Below, piece after piece: positions 44,589 through 53,079 of a stretch of DNA of 64,000 nucleotides (positions are counted from its first letter, which is position 1; every line of letters starts with the position of its first letter). Origin of the DNA: Streptosporangium canum (GTDB lineage: Bacteria > Actinomycetota > Actinomycetes > Streptosporangiales > Streptosporangiaceae); assembly GCF_900113865.1 (NCBI RefSeq), contig NZ_FOQY01000011.1, forward strand, positions 185,776-249,775. The letters are read 5' to 3'. Position numbers and translations under genes: made by a program. The notes beneath the pieces are model-generated. The model was not told where the DNA came from and made no database searches. It saw only the letters and a program-made list of their open reading frames with translations.

Positions 44589-45491
44589 GTGTCGTCCATC
44601 GTGACCGGGGCCTCCGGGTTCATCGGCCGGATGCTGACCCGGATGCTTGTCGATTCGGGGGAGAAGGTCGTCGGCATCGACCGCGTTCCCCAGCCTCCGC
44701 GGCCAGGGCTGACCGTGCTGACCGCCGACCTCCTCGACGACGACGGGCTCGTGCGCGCCGCCCTAGCCGACGCCGACGCCGTCTACCATCTGGCCGGCTG
44801 CCCCGGCGTGCGCGACCACGGCGACGGCATCGCCTGGCGCCGCCACCGCGACAACGTCCTGGCCGGCGCGCGGGTGCTGAACGCCGTCCCCAAGCACGTG
44901 CCGCTGCTGGTGGCGTCCTCCAGCTCGGTGTACGGCGGGGCGCGGGCGGGCCGGCCCAGCCACGAGGCCGACCCCGTCCGGCCCGCCGGAGGCTACGCCG
45001 AGAGCAAGGTGCTGCTGGAGCGCCTGTGCGCCGAACGGCTCGAACGCGGCGGCAGGACCACGGTGCTTCGGCCGTTCACCGTGGCGGGTGAGGGCCAGCG
45101 GCCCGACATGGCCCTGTCCCTGTGGCTGGCCGCCGCGCGCGAGGGGCGCCCGCTGCGGGTCCTCGGCTCGCTGGACCGCACCCGCGACGTCACCGACGTG
45201 CGCCAGGCCGCCCAGGCGATGATCGACCTCGCGGCCTCCGGCGCCCAGGGCGTCGTCAACGTCGGCACCGGCCGTGGCCAGACCCTCCGCGCCCTCGCCG
45301 CCGCCGTCGCCGAGGTCCTGGACACCGAGGTCGCCTTCGCCGTCGAGCCCGCCCCCCGCATCGAGCCGGGCGCCTCCCTCGCCGACACCCGCCGCCTCCG
45401 CTCCCTGATCGGCTGGTCTCCCCGGACCGACCTCCACGACGTCGTCCGCCGCCAGGCGGCCGCCGCCCGCCCCCTCCTGGAGGTGGCGTGA
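44589..45491 (+). CDS. NAD-dependent epimerase/dehydratase (extended SDR)
   Basis: 300 residues. Rossmann motif VTGASGFIGRML, acidic VVGIDR after strand 2, the catalytic Ser in LLVASSSSVYGG and Tyr-Lys in GGYAESKVLLERL, then VLRPFTVAGEGQRPDM. These match nucleotide-sugar epimerases such as GalE-like enzymes. Probably supplies an altered nucleotide sugar to the glycosyltransferases next to it. The GTG at 44589 is preceded by GGAAAGGGTAGGG. Its stop overlaps the next start (GTGA), so it leads the epimerase-GT-C-iron transporter operon. Confidence 0.9.
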   Translation: MSSIVTGASGFIGRMLTRMLVDSGEKVVGIDRVPQPPRPGLTVLTADLLDDDGLVRAALADADAVYHLAGCPGVRDHGDGIAWRRHRDNVLAGARVLNAVPKHVPLLVASSSSVYGGARAGRPSHEADPVRPAGGYAESKVLLERLCAERLERGGRTTVLRPFTVAGEGQRPDMALSLWLAAAREGRPLRVLGSLDRTRDVTDVRQAAQAMIDLAASGAQGVVNVGTGRGQTLRALAAAVAEVLDTEVAFAVEPAPRIEPGASLADTRRLRSLIGWSPRTDLHDVVRRQAAAARPLLEVA

Positions 45492-46969
45492 CGGACAGCC
45501 CGCCCGCCGGGCTGACGGCGAGGACGGCCCTGGTGGCGGTCGTCGGTACGGTGGCCGCCCTCCTCGGCATCGGGGTGCGGGCACGGTTCGGCGCGCATGT
45601 GGCGGTGGACGAGCCGCAGTACCTGCTGACCGCGTTGTCGATCTTCGAGGACTTCGACCTCGACATCACCGACGAGCTGGACGACGGCCGCTGGATGCCG
45701 TGGGCGGGGACCGAAGCCCTGCCGGTGCAGACCGAGGTGCTGCCCGGCGGCACGCAGATCAGTCCGCACGATCCGCTGCTGCCGATCCTGCTGGCCGTCC
45801 CGATGGGTCTCGGGGGCTGGATCGCGGCCAAGGCCGTCATGGCGCTCATGGCCGGGGCGCTCGCCGCGCTGACCCTGTGGACGGCGGTGCGCCGGTTCGC
45901 CGTCCCCGCGGGACTCGCCACGGTGGGGGTGATCCTCGCCTCGGCCGCCGCCCCCCTCGCGGTCTACGGCCAGCAGGTCTACCCGGAGCTCCCGGCCGCG
46001 CTGGCCACCCTCGCGGCGGTGGCCGTCCTGACCGGGCCCGCCTTCGCCGGGACGGCCCCGCCAGCCGGCCGGCCGGGGCCGCGGGCCGTCGCGCTGTTCG
46101 GCCTGATGGTCACCGCGCTGCCGTGGCTGTCGGTCAAATACGCCCCGGTGGCCGCCGCGCTCGCGCTCCTCGGCCTGTGGCGGCTGAGGGCCGCCCGCCG
46201 CCCGCTCCTGGGCCTCGCCGCCGGGTTCGCCGTCATGGGCACCGTCTACCTGGGGATCCACCGCCTCGTCTGGGGCGGCTGGACCGTCTACGCCAGCGGC
46301 GACCACTTCCAGGAGTCCGGCGAGTTCGGCGTGATGGGCTTCGACCCCGACTACGCGGGCCGGGCCGTACGGCTGGTCGGGCTGATGGTCGACAGGGGAT
46401 ACGGCCTGGCGGCCTGGCAGCCCGCGTGGCTGCTGCTCCTGCCCGCCGCCGGCTTCGCGCTCCGGCGCCTGCGCCCGCGCCCGCGCGGCGCGGTGCTGCT
46501 GCTCCCGCTGGCCGCCGGGTGGCTGACCGCGACCTTCGTCGCGCTGACCATGCACGGCTACTGGTGGCCCGGCCGCCAGACCGTCGTGGTGCTGCCGCTG
46601 GCCGTGCTGCTCGTCCTGGTCCTGCTGGCCGGCAGGCCGGGGTGGCTCCGCTGGACCGGGCTCGGGCTCGGCGTGGCCGGGGTGGTCGACTACGCGTGGC
46701 TGCTGGCCGACGGGTACGCCCGGCGGATCACCTGGGTGAGCGGCTTCGACCAGGTCGGCTCCCCGCTCCACCGGCTCCTGGGAAACCTCCTGCCCGACTA
46801 CCGGCTCGGCTGGAACGGCTTCTGGCCGCTCCACCTGGCCTGGACGCTCGCGTCCGTCCTGTTGATCGCGTACGGCACGCCGTACCTCTTGAAGGGAGGC
46901 TCGGTTGAGGACGATCCCGTCTCGGGCCGTGGTGACGGCGACGGCGGCCACCCGGCCCTTCTCAGATGA
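45488..46969 (+). CDS. GT-C type membrane glycosyltransferase (ArnT/GT39-like)
   Basis: 493 residues with about eleven membrane helices. The first external loop has VAVDEPQYLLTALSIFEDFD, the DE motif typical of GT-C enzymes that use polyprenyl-phosphate sugars, and later MVDRGYGLAAWQPAWLLLLPAAGF and TMHGYWWPGRQTVVVLPL. It would transfer a sugar from a lipid carrier to a surface acceptor. The GTG at 45488 has GGAGG and overlaps the epimerase stop by 4 bp. The iron-binding lipoprotein gene follows after 47 bp. The polyprenyl donor could come from the divergent GT2 fusion. Confidence 0.85.
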   Translation: MTDSPPAGLTARTALVAVVGTVAALLGIGVRARFGAHVAVDEPQYLLTALSIFEDFDLDITDELDDGRWMPWAGTEALPVQTEVLPGGTQISPHDPLLPILLAVPMGLGGWIAAKAVMALMAGALAALTLWTAVRRFAVPAGLATVGVILASAAAPLAVYGQQVYPELPAALATLAAVAVLTGPAFAGTAPPAGRPGPRAVALFGLMVTALPWLSVKYAPVAAALALLGLWRLRAARRPLLGLAAGFAVMGTVYLGIHRLVWGGWTVYASGDHFQESGEFGVMGFDPDYAGRAVRLVGLMVDRGYGLAAWQPAWLLLLPAAGFALRRLRPRPRGAVLLLPLAAGWLTATFVALTMHGYWWPGRQTVVVLPLAVLLVLVLLAGRPGWLRWTGLGLGVAGVVDYAWLLADGYARRITWVSGFDQVGSPLHRLLGNLLPDYRLGWNGFWPLHLAWTLASVLLIAYGTPYLLKGGSVEDDPVSGRGDGDGGHPALLR

Positions 46970-47016
46970 CCTTCCGGACACCGAAGTACCGGATACCGAA
47001 CTAAGGAAGAACTCCC

Positions 47017-48048
47017 ATGTCGCTGCGTAGGCTGGTCGCCGCCGCTCTCGTCCCACTGGCGCTGCTCGCGTCCGCCTGCGGCGGCGGTGGTGGCGGTGGC
47101 GGTGAGGGCCAGAGCTTCGACGACAACTCCCTGGTGATCTACTCGGGACGTAACAAGAACCTCGTCGGCCCGCTGATCGACAAGCTGAGGACCGCCACCG
47201 GCCTGGACGTCCAGGTCCGCTACGGCGACAGCGCGGAGCTGGCCGCGCAGATCCTCGAAGAGGGCGCGGACACCCGGGCGGACGTGTTCTTCTCCCAGGA
47301 CGCGGGGGCGCTCGGGGCGCTGAGCAAGCACCAGATGCTCGCGCCGGTGCCCCAGGAGCTGCTGGACCGGGTCGCGGCCAGGTATCGCAGCTCGGAGGGG
47401 ACGTGGGTGGGGGTCTCCGGCCGGTCCCGCGTCATCGTCTACGACCCCCGCACGGTCGCCGCCCCGCCCAAGAGCGTCTTCGAGCTGACCGACCCCAAGT
47501 GGAAGGACAAGGTCGGCTGGTCCCCGACCAACGCGTCGTTCCAGTCCTTCGTCACCGCGCTGCGGGTGGTCGCCGGGGAGGACAAGGCCAGGCAGTGGCT
47601 TGAGGCGATGAAGGCCAACGGCGCCAAGTCCTACCCGAACAACGTGGAGATCCTCAACGCCGTGGACGACGGCAAGCTCCAGCTCGGCCTGATCAACCAC
47701 TACTACTGGTACGAGAAGGTGGCCGAGAACGGGCCGAACGGAGTGCCGTCCAGGCTCGCCTACCTGCCGGGCGGCGACCCGGGGGCACTGGTCAACGTGG
47801 CGGGCGTGGGCATGCTGAAGGGCACCGGGCACGGCGAGGCCGCCAAGAAGGCGATGGACTACCTCCTCGGCGCCGACGCCCAGAAGTACTTCGCCGACAC
47901 CACCAAGGAGTATCCGCTCGTCGCCGGCGTGCCGACCGCCCCCGGGCTGCCCCCGTTCGACTCGCTCAAGGGCCCCGAGGTGGACCTGTCCAAGCTCGAC
48001 TCGCTGGAGCAGACCATCACCATGCTGCAAGACGTGGGTCTGGTCTAG
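47017..48048 (+). CDS. fbpA: Ferric iron ABC transporter, substrate-binding lipoprotein
   Basis: 343 residues. Lipobox LLASACGGGG, then the FbpA/extracellular solute-binding type 1 fold starting SLVIYSGRNKNLVGPLIDKL, with ADVFFSQDAGALGAL, VGVSGRSRVIVYDPR and INHYYWYEKVAENGPNG. The Tyr pair in NHYYWYEK is where Fe(III) is bound in FbpA proteins. Attached to the outer face of the membrane; delivers iron to the permease. AAGGAAG precedes the ATG. The permease ATG follows the stop with no gap. Confidence 0.92.
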   Translation: MSLRRLVAAALVPLALLASACGGGGGGGGEGQSFDDNSLVIYSGRNKNLVGPLIDKLRTATGLDVQVRYGDSAELAAQILEEGADTRADVFFSQDAGALGALSKHQMLAPVPQELLDRVAARYRSSEGTWVGVSGRSRVIVYDPRTVAAPPKSVFELTDPKWKDKVGWSPTNASFQSFVTALRVVAGEDKARQWLEAMKANGAKSYPNNVEILNAVDDGKLQLGLINHYYWYEKVAENGPNGVPSRLAYLPGGDPGALVNVAGVGMLKGTGHGEAAKKAMDYLLGADAQKYFADTTKEYPLVAGVPTAPGLPPFDSLKGPEVDLSKLDSLEQTITMLQDVGLV

Positions 48049-49557
48049 ATGTCGGTACGCCGGATCCCCGCGGGGCTGCTGACGCCCGCCGCCGTCACGG
48101 CGGCGCTGGCGCTGCTGCCGGTGGGCTACCTGGTGGTGCGCTCGGCCGAGGGCGGCCTCGACGGCGTGGCCAGGACGCTGCTGCGGGCCAGGACCCTGGA
48201 GCTGGCCCTGCGCAGCCTGGGACTGGCGGCCGTGGTGACCGCGCTGTGCGTGGCCATCGGGATCTCGCTGGCCTGGCTGGTGATCAGGAGCGACCTGCCG
48301 GGCCGCCGCCTCTTCGGCATCCTGGCCGCGCTGCCGCTCGCCGTGCCGTCCTACGTCGCCGCCTACACGTGGGTGGCCGCGGTCGATCTGGAGGGTTTCA
48401 CCGGGTCGGTGCTGGTGCTCACGCTCTGCAGCTACCCCTACGTCTACCTTCCGGTGGCCGCCGCGCTCAGCAGGATGGATCCGGCGACGGAGGAGGTCGC
48501 GCTCTCCCTGGGGCGCGGCCGGTCCGGCGTCGTCCTGCGCCGGCTACGGCCCTCGGCCGCGGCGGGGGCGCTCCTGGTCGCGATGTACGTGCTCGCCGAG
48601 TTCGGCGCGGTGGCGATCATGCGCTTCGACGTGTTCACCACGCAGATCTACACCTCCTACCGGGCGGGCTTCAACCGCACCCCGGCGGCGGTGCTCGGAC
48701 TGCTGCTGGTGCTGATCACACTCCTGATCGTGGTGGCGGAGTCCCGCAGCCGGGGCAGGGCCTCCTACGCCATGCGGGGCAACCCGGCGCGCAGGCCCCC
48801 GATCATCCGGCTGCGCGCCGGGACCAGGGCGCTCGCGCTGGCCTGGTCCACCGCGCTCGCCGGGCTCGCGGTCGGCTTCCCCCTGGCCGGCATCGGCTAC
48901 TGGCTGCTCAACGGCTCCTCGGCCCGGGTCGACCTGGGGGAGCTGTCCGGGGCGGTGGGCGCCACGCTGGGCGTCGCGGCGGCGGGCGCGCTGCTCACCA
49001 CGGCGCTGGCCGTACCGGTCGGGATCATCGCGGCGCGTTACCGCGGCCGTACGGCGACCTTCCTGGAGCAGTCCACCTATGTGGGGCATTCGCTGCCCGG
49101 CATCGTCATGGCGCTGTCGTTCGTGTTCTTCGCCGTGCGCTACGTCCCGGCCGTCTACCAGCGTTCCCCGCTGCTGGTGGTCGCCTACGCCGTGCTGTTC
49201 ATGCCCGCCGCGGTCGGCGCGGTGCGGGCCTCGGTCCTCCAGTCGCCGCCGGTGCTGGAGGAGGTCGCCCGGTCGCTGGGCCGTACCCCGCTGCAGACCG
49301 TCCGCGCCGTCACCCTCCCGCTCGCCCTGCCCGGCGTGCTCGCGGGGGCCGCGCTGGTGTTCCTCACCGCGATGAAGGAACTGCCCGCCACCCTGCTGCT
49401 CCGGCCGACAGGCATGGAGACCCTCGCCACCCAGCTATGGGCGGAGACCGGCTCGGGCGCCTATGCTGCCGCCGCGCCGTACGCCGCCCTGCTCATGCTT
49501 CTGGCGGCCGTCCCCGGTTTCCTCCTGGGCCGCCGATCCCTCAAGGAGACGACTTGA
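48049..49557 (+). CDS. fbpB: Ferric iron ABC transporter, permease
   Basis: 502 residues with two binding-protein-dependent permease domains, about twelve helices. Each half has an EAA-type loop: EEVALSLGRGRSGVVLRRLRP (about 145-165) and EEVARSLGRTPLQTVRAVTLPLALPG (about 403-428). This duplicated layout is typical of FbpB/SfuB iron permeases. Starts immediately after fbpA. Its TGA overlaps the TTG start of the ATPase gene. Confidence 0.92.
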   Translation: MSVRRIPAGLLTPAAVTAALALLPVGYLVVRSAEGGLDGVARTLLRARTLELALRSLGLAAVVTALCVAIGISLAWLVIRSDLPGRRLFGILAALPLAVPSYVAAYTWVAAVDLEGFTGSVLVLTLCSYPYVYLPVAAALSRMDPATEEVALSLGRGRSGVVLRRLRPSAAAGALLVAMYVLAEFGAVAIMRFDVFTTQIYTSYRAGFNRTPAAVLGLLLVLITLLIVVAESRSRGRASYAMRGNPARRPPIIRLRAGTRALALAWSTALAGLAVGFPLAGIGYWLLNGSSARVDLGELSGAVGATLGVAAAGALLTTALAVPVGIIAARYRGRTATFLEQSTYVGHSLPGIVMALSFVFFAVRYVPAVYQRSPLLVVAYAVLFMPAAVGAVRASVLQSPPVLEEVARSLGRTPLQTVRAVTLPLALPGVLAGAALVFLTAMKELPATLLLRPTGMETLATQLWAETGSGAYAAAAPYAALLMLLAAVPGFLLGRRSLKETT

Positions 49558-50555
49558 GACTGACCGTCACGGACGTGACCAAGGCCTTCGGCGGCACGCG
49601 GGTGCTGCGCGGCGCGTCGCTGACCGTGGAGGAGGGCGACCTCGCCGCGGTGCTCGGCCCGTCCGGCTGCGGCAAGACCACGCTGCTGCGCATCGTCGCG
49701 GGTTTCGAGAGCCTCGACTCGGGGTCGGTGGCGATCGGTGAGCGCGAGGTGGCCGGGCTGCCGCCCGAGCGGCGCAAGGTCGGGATCGTGCCGCAGGAGG
49801 CGGCGCTCTTCCCGCACCTGTCGGTGGCGCGCAACGTCGGCTTCGGGCTGCCGCGCGGATCCTCCGAACGCGTCGAGGAGTGCCTGGAGCTGGTCGGCCT
49901 GGCCGGGTTCGGCGACCGCATGCCGCACCAGATCTCCGGCGGCCAGCAGCAGCGGGTGGCCCTCGCCCGCGCCCTCGCCCCGCACCCGGGGGTGGTCCTG
50001 CTGGACGAGCCGTTCAATGCCCTGGACCGCTCGCTCAGGGTGAGCGTCCGCGACGAGGTGCGGGCGGCGCTGAAACGGGCCGGGGCGACCGCGGTGCTCG
50101 TCACGCACGACCAGGAGGAGGCGCTGTCCATGGCCGACACCGTCGCGGTCATGCGCGAGGGCCGGATCGTCCAGGAGGGCACCCCCGCCTCGGTCTACGC
50201 GGCCCCGTGCGATCTGGGCGTGGCCACGTTCGTGGGGGAGGCGGTGGTGCTCGCCGCCACCTCCGACCACGGCGTCGCCTCCTGCGTGCTCGGCGACCTG
50301 CCGCAGCGGGCCAACGGGGTCGCCGGGAAGGGCCGGGTCGCGCTCCGGCCCGAGCAGTTCGTGCTCCGCGAGCCGGGGGAGGGCGTGGGCGGCCTGGTCG
50401 AGCGGGTGGAGTTCTTCGGGCACGACGCCGCGATCACGGTCGCGCTGGAGCCGGGGACCGTGATCCGGGCCCGTACGCGCGGCGACGTGCCGCACCGCCC
50501 CGGCGACCGCGTGGGCGTCACGGTCGAGGGCCCGGTGCTGTTCTTCGCCGAGTGA
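49554..50555 (+). CDS. fbpC: Ferric iron ABC transporter, ATP-binding protein
   Basis: 333 residues. Walker A GPSGCGKTT, Q-loop VPQEAALFPHL, signature ISGGQQQRVALARAL, Walker B VVLLDEPFNALD, H-loop VTHDQEEAL, and a C-terminal TOBE-like domain (RPEQFVLREP). The start is a TTG at 49554 with AAGGAG six bases upstream, overlapping the permease stop by 4 bp (TTGA). It completes a three-gene importer in the operon headed by the epimerase. Confidence 0.93.
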   Translation: MRLTVTDVTKAFGGTRVLRGASLTVEEGDLAAVLGPSGCGKTTLLRIVAGFESLDSGSVAIGEREVAGLPPERRKVGIVPQEAALFPHLSVARNVGFGLPRGSSERVEECLELVGLAGFGDRMPHQISGGQQQRVALARALAPHPGVVLLDEPFNALDRSLRVSVRDEVRAALKRAGATAVLVTHDQEEALSMADTVAVMREGRIVQEGTPASVYAAPCDLGVATFVGEAVVLAATSDHGVASCVLGDLPQRANGVAGKGRVALRPEQFVLREPGEGVGGLVERVEFFGHDAAITVALEPGTVIRARTRGDVPHRPGDRVGVTVEGPVLFFAE

Positions 50556-50696
50556 GACCCCTGCCGCCGCCGCGAGGCTGTGACCAGCGGCTTTGTCGAT
50601 TTATATGGACATTCCGCCCACCCTGAGGTGTTCTTCTCCCCGCTGAGATGGGAATGGCTACAGAGCCGAGACCCGACCGACAGCCCGGAGACGACA

Positions 50697-52817
50697 GTGA
50701 ACGGATGGACGTTCGAAGGCCAGCCCGGCGCCCTGGGCGACACCACGGTGACCCTGGTGGAAGGCGGGTCCTTCTGCGTGTGCGCGCGCGGCGGCGACAT
50801 CGTGCCCGGAGGGGCGCAGGGCGTCTACCACGCCGACACCCGGCTGCTGTCACGCTGGGAGCTGAGGGTGGACGACGCGCCGGTGGAGGCTCTCCGGGTG
50901 CTCACGGGCGAGCCGTACCACGCGACGTTCGTCGGCCGGGCGGGGCCGCGGCCGGGGCGGGCGGAGAGCAGCCTGCTGGTGATCAGGGACCGCTACGTCG
51001 GGGGCGGTCTCCGCGAGGACCTGACCCTGCGCAACCTGTCCGACGAACCGGCCGGATGCGTGGTCGACATCCACGTCAGCTCGGACGTGGCCGACCTGTT
51101 CGAGGTGAAGGCCGGCCGGGTCCGGTACGTGCCCGACGTGGAGATGACCCCCGACAGGTCGGGGCTGCTGGTCTTCTCCGCCAGCCGCTCGCGCGGCGCC
51201 CGGGTGTTGGGCGAGCCCGCGCCGTTCGCCGTCCCGGGCATGCTCATCTTCCGGGTCGTCGTGCCCGCGCGCGGCGAATGGACCGTCAGCCTGCAGGTCA
51301 ACCCGATCCTGGAGGGGGAGGAGTCGCCCGCCTGGTTCTCCACCCACCGCCCGGTGGAGCACGCCGAACCCGCCAGACGCCGCGCCGACTGGGCGCGCCT
51401 CAGCCCCAGCCTCAGCACCCCCGACCGCCCCCTCTCCCAGGTCCTGCACCGCTCCAGGGAGGACCTGGGGGCGCTGCGGCTGTTCGAGCCCGACCGGCCC
51501 GACGAACCACCCAGCATCGCCGCGGGCGCGCCGTGGTTCATGACCCTGTTCGGCCGCGACTCGCTGCTGACCTCGTGGATGGCGCTGCCGCTGGACCAGT
51601 CCCTGGCGCTCGGCACCGTCCGCCGCCTGGCCCGGCTGCAGGGCAGGATCGACGACCCGCTCACCGAGGAGGAGCCCGGGAAGATCCTGCACGAGCTCCG
51701 CTTCGGCGTGCAGACCGGCGCCCCGCCGCACGGCGGCCGCGCCTACTACGGCTCGGTCGATTCCACCCCGCTGTTCGTGATGCTCCTGGGCGAGCTGCGC
51801 CGGTGGGGCGTGCACGGGGAGGCGGTCGAGGAGCTGATGCCGAACGTCGACGACGCCCTCGACTGGATAACCAGGTCAGCCGACCCGTTCCTGTTCTACC
51901 GCCGCAAGACCGACCACGGCCTGCTCAACCAGGGCTGGAAGGACTCCTTCGACGGCGTCAACTTCGCCGACGGCACGCTGGCCCGGCCGCCCATCGCGCT
52001 GGCCGAGGTCCAGGGATACGTCTACGCCGCCTACACCGCGCGCGCCCACTTCGCCCACGAGGCCGGCGACCAGGGGCTGGAGACGCACTGGACCGACCAG
52101 GCGACGCGGATCCGGGAGGCGTTCAACGAGCGCTTCTGGCTGCCCGAACGGGGCTACTACGCCATCGGCCTCGACGCCGGGGGACGTCCCATCGACAGCC
52201 TCGCCTCCAACATGGGGCACTGCCTGTGGACCGGCATCGTCGACGAGGACAAGGCCGACGCCGTCGCCGCGCACCTGCTCTCACCGGAGATGTTCACCGG
52301 GTACGGCGTGCGCACCCTGTCCTCCGGCATGGGCGCCTACAACCCGATGAGCTACCACAACGGCTCGGTCTGGCCGCACGACAACGCCATCATCGCCGCC
52401 GGTCTGATGCGCTACGGCTTCACGGAGGAGGCGCAGCGGATCGCGTTCGGCCTGCTGGAGGCGGCCGAGATCTTCGGCTGGCGGCTGCCGGAGCTGTTCT
52501 GCGGGTTCGGCCGGGACGAGTTCGCCTGGCCGGTGCCCTATCCCACCTCCTGCTCCCCGCAGGCCTGGGCCGCCGCGACCCCCATCCAGCTCGTCCGCTC
52601 CCTGCTCCGCTTCGACCCGTGGGTCCCGCGCGGCCAGATCTGGGTGGCTCCCGTCGGGCTGGACAACCTGCGGATCACCGGGGTCCCGCTCGCCGGGGCC
52701 CGGATCGACCTGGAGGTCGCCGACGGCGACGTCTCCGTCACCGGGGTGCCCGCGGGGATCACCGTGCACTCCGAACCACGTCATCCCATGAGGGCGGCCC
52801 TCCACCAGGTCTCCTGA
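50697..52817 (+). CDS. Glycogen debranching enzyme-like protein (amylo-alpha-1,6-glucosidase)
   Basis: 706 residues. N-terminal glycogen-debranching domain (VTLVEGGSFCVCARGGDIVPGGAQGVYHADTRLLSRWEL) and a six-hairpin C-terminal domain with GAPWFMTLFGRDSLLTSWMALPL, LLNQGWKDSFDGVNFADG, GYVYAAYTARAH and NPMSYHNGSVWPHDNAIIAAG, all characteristic of the actinobacterial/archaeal GDE-type alpha-1,6-glucosidases. It would remove branch glucoses left by GlgP. The GTG at 50697 has GGAG six bases upstream; the in-frame extension to 50580 lacks coding bias. A GT4 gene follows after a repeat-filled spacer. Confidence 0.88.
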   Translation: MNGWTFEGQPGALGDTTVTLVEGGSFCVCARGGDIVPGGAQGVYHADTRLLSRWELRVDDAPVEALRVLTGEPYHATFVGRAGPRPGRAESSLLVIRDRYVGGGLREDLTLRNLSDEPAGCVVDIHVSSDVADLFEVKAGRVRYVPDVEMTPDRSGLLVFSASRSRGARVLGEPAPFAVPGMLIFRVVVPARGEWTVSLQVNPILEGEESPAWFSTHRPVEHAEPARRRADWARLSPSLSTPDRPLSQVLHRSREDLGALRLFEPDRPDEPPSIAAGAPWFMTLFGRDSLLTSWMALPLDQSLALGTVRRLARLQGRIDDPLTEEEPGKILHELRFGVQTGAPPHGGRAYYGSVDSTPLFVMLLGELRRWGVHGEAVEELMPNVDDALDWITRSADPFLFYRRKTDHGLLNQGWKDSFDGVNFADGTLARPPIALAEVQGYVYAAYTARAHFAHEAGDQGLETHWTDQATRIREAFNERFWLPERGYYAIGLDAGGRPIDSLASNMGHCLWTGIVDEDKADAVAAHLLSPEMFTGYGVRTLSSGMGAYNPMSYHNGSVWPHDNAIIAAGLMRYGFTEEAQRIAFGLLEAAEIFGWRLPELFCGFGRDEFAWPVPYPTSCSPQAWAAATPIQLVRSLLRFDPWVPRGQIWVAPVGLDNLRITGVPLAGARIDLEVADGDVSVTGVPAGITVHSEPRHPMRAALHQVS

Positions 52818-52985
52818 AGCCCACGTCTGCTGAAGCCCGGGTCTCCTTGAGCCCCGCGTCTCCCCGAGCCCACGTCCCTTCAAGCCCATGTCCCTTCAAG
52901 AAGCCCACGTCCCTTCAAGAAGCCCACGTCCCTTCAAGCCCACGTCTCCTTGAGCTCCGGGTCTCCGGACAACCGGGTCTCCTGA
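52803..52985. repeat. Tandem array of 16-19 bp units (aagcccacgtcycct)
   Basis: About ten degenerate units of the form t-c/g-aagcccacgtctcc follow one another from the last codons of the debranching gene into the spacer. Two neighbouring units carry the same 3-bp aag insertion, so copies were duplicated recently. No terminator-like hairpin is apparent in the spacer. Confidence 0.75.
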
Positions 52986-53079
52986 CACCACGGCCTCTCC
53001 CGGCCGTCGCATCCCCTGCCCCCTTGATCGGTTAGCTCGGACGTTCCAGGCAGGCCGCACGGCCGTAGGTGAGGTTGAC

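Noticed and set aside
44993-47056. 687-codon minus-strand open frame rich in Gln/Arg/Pro
   Set aside because: Lies opposite the epimerase and GT-C genes, which have domains and coupled starts; no recognisable protein.
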